In this document: piece after piece, positions 56,980 through 64,000 of the stretch
Numbering within the stretch: position 1 is the first letter of the stretch
Layout of the letters: each line of letters starts with the position of its first letter
Notes under the pieces: model-generated
Told to the model about the DNA's origin: nothing
The model's input: the letters and a program-made list of their open reading frames with translations, nothing else
The model's database searches: none
Program-made: the position numbers and the translations under genes
Assembly (NCBI GenBank): GCA_020881915.1
Contig: JAJFPB010000004.1
Location: 2,046,001 to 2,110,000 of the forward strand
DNA length: 64,000 nucleotides
Direction of reading: 5' to 3'
From: Paramyrothecium sp. XJ0827
Taxonomy: Eukaryota; Ascomycota; Sordariomycetes; Hypocreales; Stachybotryaceae

Positions 56980-59654
56980 GGAGGGACAGCCAAAAGGATG
57001 GAATCGGTAGGCGGGCTGGCGGGCGGGCGGTACATTTCCAGGTTTCCTGGCCATCTATTACCCCTTTGGGCCACTGGTCACATCACTGCCCGCCTCACCA
57101 CAAACACGAGGAGAGAAGCCAGGGCTCAAATCTCTGGCTGTGTTACCCAACGATGCTGGCTATGCACGAGGGGGCAGTCCTGCCTGGGAAGGGCCATGGC
57201 CAACTGGGAAATATCCGCTGCTGCATGGCGTGGCATCCGCGGAGGAGGGTGTGTGGAGGGCGAGGGGAAGATGATGGGTTGAGCACGAGGGGAGGGACCC
57301 AGACGCACCCGGCCCACCGGTAACAGTCATGGGAACACATTCTGTTTGCCTTGAGTTGGGAGACGAGGAATGCGCTCTGGTGCGTCAGTGATTTTCACCT
57401 CGCTAGGGATGATGCTGTCTGATTCGCAACAGCTGGGATGATCAGCGCGCCCTCACCCTTTCACCACGCCCTCGTCCTTCCATCGCCTGGTCTGATGGAG
57501 GGCTCGGCCACGCTGTCTGGCTGTCGATCTCACAGCCGAAAGGTTGGCTGACACCTAGCCGTCCCGGGGAGAACACGAGTTTCCCTGGACGAGCGAAGCA
57601 AGCAAACGAGCAGCAAGATTGGAAGAATTGGTACTTGTACATATCTGGGAAACCTGCTTGTTGGCGTTTAACAAAGGGCAATGAGCGGTCTGTAGTCATT
57701 AAATGTCCATTTGTAATTCCTTCGCAAGAGATCATCGACATGTTCCGTTCGAAAATGGAAAAGCTTCCAACTCGCCCAGCCATGCACGCTGCGCCTGGGA
57801 TATGGACAATGCTGAACAACAACAAAGCTGTCCAACAGGCCGAAAAGATTCGGACACAGCGCCGAGAGGCAGAGCCTCCTCCAAGTCGACGGGTCCTGGG
57901 AACGGAAGTTTCCCCAACAATGATGCATGCCCAGAACAGAACGGTGACGAAAGGGGACATGTACACGAATGTGGCCTAGACTTCTCGAAAAAACAGACGA
58001 AAATAAAAAAAGAGCACCTAGTCAGGATGATGACTGGATGACATTCTTGGTCTGATCACGCCTCAGGCCGGGCAGGGGGAGGGGGCCCCCGGTAGGTGGA
58101 TATCTTCCAAGGGTGGGTTTGAAATGAGAACCTGTGAGATGAGAGCCACGTTCTCAGGAATTTCAGCACCACCAGAGAGTTTGCAATTCACCACGCCCAG
58201 CCTGTGGAAACGTGCGGGTACATGCGTGGAAGCATCAAGTGGTATGCGCTAATGCAGGAGCATGCTGCTGAAGAGTCGATGGATGGAGAAACGAACTCTG
58301 GCGATAATGTATCAAACGGCACAGGAGCGAGAGCTGACTGTTGGCGGAAGGAAGAACTCGCATCAGGAACCGGTGGGACGGGTGTCCTGCTCATATCTTA
58401 AAAGGCGTAGCTCTCTGGCGCGACTGTTGTTCTCGTCCACATCGAAACCTACGAGAGGGATGCAGGAAAAGCTGCAACAGTTTACCGAGATTTGATGGCG
58501 AAGGTCGTTGTGAAGGGTATGGGCTCTTGGTTCAGGGCAACCCACAAGCAACACCACCATTACCAGCATCGAGATTGAGCATGCAGGAAGGGAAGCTAGG
58601 CAGTCGGGTTTGAGGTATAGAAGCTTCTTCTATTGCCGAAGTGCGTGGGCAACTGCACTGTACAAGCTCGCCAATTGGAGTGGTTGGCCGAAGGCCAGAG
58701 CGATGATGCATCCGCCCGCCGAGCACCCAATTAGTTAAAAATGATGATGCTTCACACGATGGCGCATCTCGACGCAGAGAAAGGCGCTCCCGTGCCTGAG
58801 CGTGCCTGGAACTGCAACCCGGGCTGCTGCGGATGGAGTCGACAGCAGACGCAGGCCCGACCTCCCGTGCCCATCGCCACGTGCATGCGGTTGCATCGTT
58901 TCGAAATTGGTCTCCATCGACACATTATACTCGAAGAGGCAGGCCGTAACTTGTGGTCCAACTTCACGCGGGACGGGGCATGGCCAGCACAGACAGGAAC
59001 CAGGCCGCGGATCGAGTCGCACTGTCCCCTCTCACTGTACTTGTCTCAGCCCTTTGTCAGCTCCAATCCTGATGCTACCCTCCGCTATCAAGGAAGCCCA
59101 CTGGGCTCGCGCTGCGCCGACATGACCCTGCAAGCGTTGCCCTTTGCGGCCCTTTCGGGGTGAGCACCGCTGAGCTCTGTGTCTCTCCATCTGTCTCTCT
59201 CCCTCTCCTCCTCTCCCCTCCTCCCCCCCCGCCGCCCTTCCCCGTCAAACCCCGTCCTAATCCGCAATGGGCGGTCTTGGAGCGCTGCTGGGGCTTGGAG
59301 GCCGGCGGTAGCAACAAGAAGGGAGCAACCCTGTTCTCTTTCTCCTTCGCTCCGCCGAACCGGCGCCAACTAGCGGATGACTCTGGGGCAGGCGTTTCTT
59401 TGTTTAAACATTGTCTAACTAGCCTGGCCTTATTCACCCGCTTACACTAGCAAGAGCGGCACGTCAAAAATAATATTAGTGGCGGCGTGCTAAAGTGACC
59501 CAGATGCCTCCATTGGTGACGCAAGTACAGATCCATGCGTGCTTGGACGGTTCGTTCCATAGGCGAGCAACCACGGGCTTTTGGTGGGCGAGGATGAACG
59601 CTGCTGCAACCCTCCGGATCTCGACGAGTCGCTCTGCGTGTGGCGGGCTGGTCT

Positions 59655-59688
59655 TCCTCCTCCTCCTCCTCCTCCTCCTCCTCCTCCT
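59655..59688. repeat. (CTC)n trinucleotide repeat
   Basis: About eleven uninterrupted CTC/CCT units in intergenic DNA. Confidence 0.9.
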
Positions 59689-60379
59689 ACTCTTCTCGTT
59701 GCTTGTTGACTTAGGCCCCCTGGAGTCCTGTGCCTTTTTGTCCCTCTAATCCCCTGGGGCGCAACCCACACGCATGCACGCACGCACTTTCTCGAGCGGC
59801 TTCCCTGCAGCAAGCGCGGATCACCGTGTGATACCGGCGTGATGAGGGTGGACGTACTCGGCGCTGTACGGTTGTTTCGGCTTTGATGCACGGGTGCAGA
59901 GCAGAGTAGTGGTACCTACCTTAGAGTGGCAGGATGTGCCAAGCTCCTGACGGACGGGAAGCGAAAACGAGTGACGAGAGAAAAGCCGACGAGGGTTTCG
60001 GAACGGGCGAGAGGCTATGAAGCAAAGGATCGCCAACGATCCTGAACCGAAAAAGCAAGCCCGTGGCCGCAAACTAGCCCTTCGGTCTAAGTCTGTCCAG
60101 CGTTGGCAGCAAGAAGCGGCCAGGGGTCTAGTCTACCGTATCTGCTCCACGAGTTCCCCGCAGCCTGTACGTAAAGTAAAAACAGCATCTTCGCGCGAAG
60201 ATACTGGTGATGGGGTGTATGGTATGTACCTCAGGCTCGTTCATCGTCGTCTTCTTCTTCTCCCGCCTTCGGGGCATTCCAGCAGATACGATGCACGGAG
60301 GGACTGCGGCGTATGCAGCAGGCACCTTTGCCGTACCGTATTCATCCAGCCGCTTCGAGCGTCGTCGGTGCGAAAAGCA

Positions 60380-60403
60380 CAGCAGCAGCAGCAGCAGCAG
60401 CAG
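60380..60403. repeat. (CAG)8 trinucleotide repeat
   Basis: Eight perfect CAG units in intergenic DNA. Confidence 0.9.
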
Positions 60404-61133
60404 CCTGAAGAGCGATGAAGATGGCGGAAGGGTACAGGGCTCGAAGTACCTTCCTACCTTAACTTAGCTGTTCCGTGACCCATCAGAGGACTGCCCAGCG
60501 CAAATTAACCGAAGGAAATGCGCATAGTTTCACCCTTGCTAACTTGATCGACTCCAATAATAGCAGGCAGGGGATGGTCGATGGGCCTTTTTAGTGTACG
60601 GCATTGCAGGTACCTTGCCTGGCCTTGGCCTTGGCTTGCCTACCGTACCTTAGTCCACGGGGACCGTCCGTCGCTGCACTGTACCGCACTGTCCCGCGCA
60701 CCGCGGCGACTGGGACTTGTACGTACCTTTTCCTTGCCGAACCGCATCAGTCGCTCGCTCGTGGGAACCTGCAGCACCTGTACCTGTTCATTACAACCCC
60801 CCGGCCTCCTCCGGAGGAATTGCGTGGTATACTCGAATTACTTTCGGCATCCCATGGAGTCGAGAGCTGGCCGCAGGTGCAGGCAGCGCTGTCTCGCCTG
60901 TGCTGTATCAGGCTAAGTCAGTCCTTTTGCCCGAGTGCGATGGCGCGCAAGACAAAGCCATACCCTTGAGGCTGGCCTGGGCTTCCGCCCATGTTTCGTG
61001 ATTTGTGTCTGAAGCCGGCCTTCTCTACTGTACTCTATTCGTTCACCAGCCCCGTCCGCTGGTCACGAACCGTCTCCCAAGGGGAGACTGGGACGAGGAA
61101 CGCAACAAGGTGGTGCCCACACAAAGTGGGTTA

Positions 61134-61207
61134 GTGGGCGTGGGCGTGGGCGTGGGCGTGGGCGTGGGCGTGGGCGTGGGCGTGGGCGCGGGCGGCGGGC
61201 GTGGGCG
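61134..61207. repeat. (GTGGGC)9 hexanucleotide array
   Basis: Nine perfect GTGGGC copies (61134-61187), then degenerate GCGGGC/GGC copies. Each copy has a GGG run, so the plus strand can in principle form a G-quadruplex. It lies about 600 bp before the ATG of the Ser/Pro-rich gene. Confidence 0.9.
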
Positions 61208-61572
61208 GACGAGTCGATCATGGCCTGCAGTACAACGTCAGCAGTAGGGGTGGTCCAGCATCCCCCATGTTCGGGTCTCTCTGGGTGTGAGATTGGCAGC
61301 AGTCGATTTGACCTGAGCAGATGGAGCCAATGGGTACAGATCAGCAAACGTCAGCTCTCTGCCCTGCCCTGTCTGCCCTGCCTCCCCCCCCCCAGAGCCT
61401 TGTCTGCATACAGCAGACATGGCCCAGCATCGACGCTCCACCGCGTCAAGGTGGGAAGCACAAGGCACCCTCCGTTTGCAGCAATGGGCTTTGTTCTTGC
61501 ATGACACTCCGCCGTTTATTATGAATCGGGCCCCCATCCCCCCCATTGTCTCGCATTTCTCCTGCCATATTC

Positions 61573-61597
61573 CTGTTACTGTTACTGTCACTGTTAC
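61573..61597. repeat. TGTTAC hexamer repeat
   Basis: Four copies of (C)TGTTAC with one variant (TGTCAC), about 210 bp before the ATG at 61804. Confidence 0.75.
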
Positions 61598-61803
61598 TCT
61601 TCACGATTCGACGCCTTTGCTGTTCATCATTTCCTTTGCCAGTCGGAGTTTCACTTGCAGGCAGCATACGGGATAGCAGGTTTTCTTTCAGGCTCGCCGA
61701 GCTATACTACCTGGGCTCACCACGCACAACAACTTACTTACCTCGTCGGGCTGGTTCACCATCGGGTCCTCGCCGTATGTGCTATAACATCTAGGCCATC
61801 ACC

Positions 61804-64000
61804 ATGGTGAAGCCACCGACCATCTCAATCCGAAGGCTGATGCCTCACCGGAGGACGGGCTCGGACGGCAGTGACAATATTGACGAGAGCTCCGCCGATG
61901 AGCATGAACTCAGATTAAGGAGCAACTCGTTCAACCAGCCGTCGTCCCAGACATGGCTGCCACAAAGCAAGACCAAAGGACCTGCATCCCCCAAAGGTAT
62001 CCGGAAAGCAAGTACTACACCACGGGGCCCCTCACCACTTCCTTACATCTCTTCCTCCATGCCAAACACCAACTCCGACAGTGACCCTTTTCGCTCCGGG
62101 AACCGAAAGGCAGCTGCAGTCCTCGGTGTACCTCCACGAGGCATGCCTGTAGCGCCACCAAGACGCCCTGCTCGCCCCAGCAACGGTCACTTGGGCTTGG
62201 ACGAGTCGGTCCCTCCTCGTTCACCCAGGCCGACACCGACTTTCAAGGGAAAGAGGTCACAGTCGCCGTTGCCGCCTCAAGGCCTGAGGGCGGAATCGCC
62301 GAGGCTAGGCCAGACACTTCGATCCGAATCACCACTTCCCATTTACAACCTGAATGAATCCAGGCCAGCTTCACCAAGACCACCAACAGGCTTCAACGAG
62401 ACCAGATCCGAGTCGCCTGTGCCCTTCATCTCTTTAGCCGATGCTCGTTTGGAGCAGGTATCAAGACAGGACCAGAGGAGATTGCCTACGCCGCCACCGG
62501 TGGACTATGATGAAGACTGGTCGGAGAATGTGATGCAGCTCATTCAAGAGACCGACCAGGCCTTCAGAGCTGTTGGCTCCGCACTCGAAGACGCAAAGCT
62601 GGCATCTTACTCCTTCGAGCGAACCTCGACCCCAACACCACCGCCTACGGTGGTCCTCCCTTCAAAGGAACTTCCACCCCTCCCCCGGTCATCATTGGAT
62701 CTTGACGACGAAGAGCGCCCAGTTTCTCCCACATTTGAGGTGCCCATCGTTCTTGCCCGACCCCCAACTCCCCCATCAACCGAGCCACACCCAAAAATTG
62801 CCCAAGCCATCAGCACACCTCCACGCAAAATCTCGACACCAGAACCCTCAACCTCACCTTCGGCTGCGTCTACACCTAACTCTACCACATCTACCCCTAA
62901 TAAGCCCAACACACCGACAGTGCGAAATCAGACCCCGGCGAAGTCGAAGACGAAACGCAACAAGGGCTGGCCGGCAATGTCTCAGGCAATGGCGGCTCGG
63001 CTCGGTCTTTCGGGAAATGTTGCTGATATTCTCACTGGTCAGCGCTTCAAGAAGATCGAAGTCGATGAAATGTTGACCTCGGATCAAATCAAGGAGCTTA
63101 AGAAGCTGCGCGACGACGACGAGAAGCAAAGAAATGAGCGAACAAAGCAGACTAGGGCCTCGGAGGAGTCTCAGCGTAGTGCGTCCCTGGACCGTGCCAA
63201 GGGACGGTCTTCAGAGTCTCTCCAGGAGCCTGCATCGCAACCGGAAAGCACCGACAGCGAATACGAAGATGAGGTGTATGAGGAGGCCTACGAGGAATGG
63301 AGCCGCAAGGTTCATGACACGAACGACGGGACGTCCAACCCTGCTAAGTTCCCTCCACGAAAACAGTCCCGCCTAGCATCACAAATGCCAGAGATAGCAG
63401 CTTTGCAGGAGGAGATCCCCGAGGTTCCTAAAATCCCCAAGATGCACGCCGAACCAGAACCTGCTATTGAGGAAAAGAGCGCTAAGCAGACGCTGCTCGA
63501 GAGCCTCATGTCAGAGGAAGATGATGAATATATCTATCTCAAGAGCACGCCATACACGATGACGAACCCGTGCTTCAAGCATGGCAAGATCATCTTGTCC
63601 AAGGTCGAAGTGAACAAGGTCAAGATGACGGTGGACGACACTCTTGACTGGACAGCCTTCCAGATGGCTATTCTTGGAGGAGCCGGCGATTTGATGATGG
63701 ATCTCTACGACGACGACGACGATGTCGAGAGCGACCTGGTGGACGACGTCAGCGAATGGTTCGAAACGTTTGGATTTGAGTCGTTCGGCGAGTTGGTCGC
63801 AGCAGACTCGCGCTCTGCACGCGATTCTGCTCAGAGCGTGTCGTCAGACTCGTCTCTTTCTAGCATGGACGCGGACACCGTCATCCCGCTCCCCATGACC
63901 AGCGAGAGCCCCACGAGCTTCTGGCAAGATAGCGTAAACATGCCACTCGACACCAACAAGTTCCTCCGCAGCAGCGGGCTGAAGCGATGGTCGGCCATCC
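61804..64000 (+). CDS. Long Ser/Pro-rich protein, unknown function (partial, runs off the end)
   Basis: The frame is open without introns from the ATG at 61804 to the window edge (732 codons so far), so the 3' end is missing. The N-terminal 380 residues are disordered: repeated short SP/TP-containing units (RSPRPTPTF, RAESPRLG, RSESPLP, RSESPVPF), which look like proline-directed phosphorylation sites. A conserved-looking helical stretch follows at about residues 390-440 (WPAMSQAMAARLG, LTGQRFKKIEVDEML). After it comes an acidic, less biased region (YIYLKSTPYTMTNPCFKHGK) that may be a folded domain, and a DDDDDVESDLVDD run. No enzyme or DNA-binding motif is seen. A cytoskeletal or signalling scaffold is possible but unproven. 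The leader region upstream is repeat-rich. Confidence 0.8.
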   Translation, partial: MVKPPTISIRRLMPHRRTGSDGSDNIDESSADEHELRLRSNSFNQPSSQTWLPQSKTKGPASPKGIRKASTTPRGPSPLPYISSSMPNTNSDSDPFRSGNRKAAAVLGVPPRGMPVAPPRRPARPSNGHLGLDESVPPRSPRPTPTFKGKRSQSPLPPQGLRAESPRLGQTLRSESPLPIYNLNESRPASPRPPTGFNETRSESPVPFISLADARLEQVSRQDQRRLPTPPPVDYDEDWSENVMQLIQETDQAFRAVGSALEDAKLASYSFERTSTPTPPPTVVLPSKELPPLPRSSLDLDDEERPVSPTFEVPIVLARPPTPPSTEPHPKIAQAISTPPRKISTPEPSTSPSAASTPNSTTSTPNKPNTPTVRNQTPAKSKTKRNKGWPAMSQAMAARLGLSGNVADILTGQRFKKIEVDEMLTSDQIKELKKLRDDDEKQRNERTKQTRASEESQRSASLDRAKGRSSESLQEPASQPESTDSEYEDEVYEEAYEEWSRKVHDTNDGTSNPAKFPPRKQSRLASQMPEIAALQEEIPEVPKIPKMHAEPEPAIEEKSAKQTLLESLMSEEDDEYIYLKSTPYTMTNPCFKHGKIILSKVEVNKVKMTVDDTLDWTAFQMAILGGAGDLMMDLYDDDDDVESDLVDDVSEWFETFGFESFGELVAADSRSARDSAQSVSSDSSLSSMDADTVIPLPMTSESPTSFWQDSVNMPLDTNKFLRSSGLKRWSAI

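Larger units (their letters stand above)
56980..61803. other. 4.8-kb gene-empty, repeat-rich region
   Basis: No convincing gene on either strand. Long frames here are shadows of pyrimidine tracts and microsatellites. The 59.6-61.6 kb part has a cluster of simple repeats (CTC, CAG, GTGGGC, TGTTAC) and C/T-rich DNA that is probably promoter and leader of the long Ser/Pro-rich gene. Confidence 0.45.

Noticed and set aside
57635..57979. A 114-codon plus-strand frame in the gene-empty region
   Set aside because: No convincing start, domain or splice signals, and overlapping frames on the other strand look equally good.
59490..59891. A 133-codon minus-strand frame with a glycine run
   Set aside because: The run is the CTC microsatellite read in frame; no other support.

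Overview
The window is nuclear DNA of a filamentous ascomycete, most likely a Sordariomycete. Coding regions are interrupted by short introns (46 to about 104 nt) with GTAAGT-like donors and CTAAC/CTGAC-type branch sites. The gene content is that of a euascomycete: an ARG5,6-type acetylglutamate kinase, a PNG1 without its catalytic cysteine, a GPR1/FUN34 acetate permease, a DUF7514-like protein and a Zn2Cys6 regulator. Genes lie on both strands without operons. I joined exons by hand from splice signals and frame continuity. Nothing here was checked against RNA or a database.

Layout. 0-5 kb: a secreted Thr/Ser-rich protein (-) and a vWFA protein (-), separated by about 2.6 kb. 5.2-6.5 kb: two AT-rich blocks flank a decayed multi-exon gene. 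6.7-8.4 kb: a mitochondrial N-acetylglutamate kinase (+) that ends where the fused reductase normally begins. 10-17.6 kb: a cytochrome b5-like protein (+), NBS1/nibrin (-), an MCT-type transporter (-) and a GPR1-family acetate transporter (-). A gene-empty stretch of about 4.9 kb leads to a Zn2Cys6 regulator (22.4 kb, +) and UTP4/cirhin (24.5 kb, +). A second empty stretch leads to acatalytic PNG1 (31.3 kb, +). 33.8-43.8 kb: a SWIM/RING protein, a 61-residue six-cysteine secreted peptide at 36.0 kb, an MDR oxidoreductase, a Cys-rich nuclear-type protein, MPDU1 (-) and a DUF7514-like protein. 46-50 kb: a conserved unknown protein, two tandem tRNA-Gly(UCC) genes (-) and a secreted 185-residue protein (-). 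51.6-52.0 kb: a pseudogene with an in-frame TAG. 52.6-56 kb: GCN5 (-), a 79-residue membrane protein (+) and RAD1 (+). 56.5 kb: a small acidic protein. 57-61.8 kb: gene-empty and rich in microsatellites. The window ends inside a long Ser/Pro-rich protein (+).

The genes are mostly unrelated housekeeping functions. Two themes recur: genome maintenance and chromatin (NBS1, RAD1, GCN5), and glycoprotein metabolism (MPDU1, PNG1). I see no biosynthetic cluster and no CRISPR array. The most novel items are the six-cysteine peptide with two competing 3' splice sites, the stand-alone acetylglutamate kinase, and the two decayed genes.
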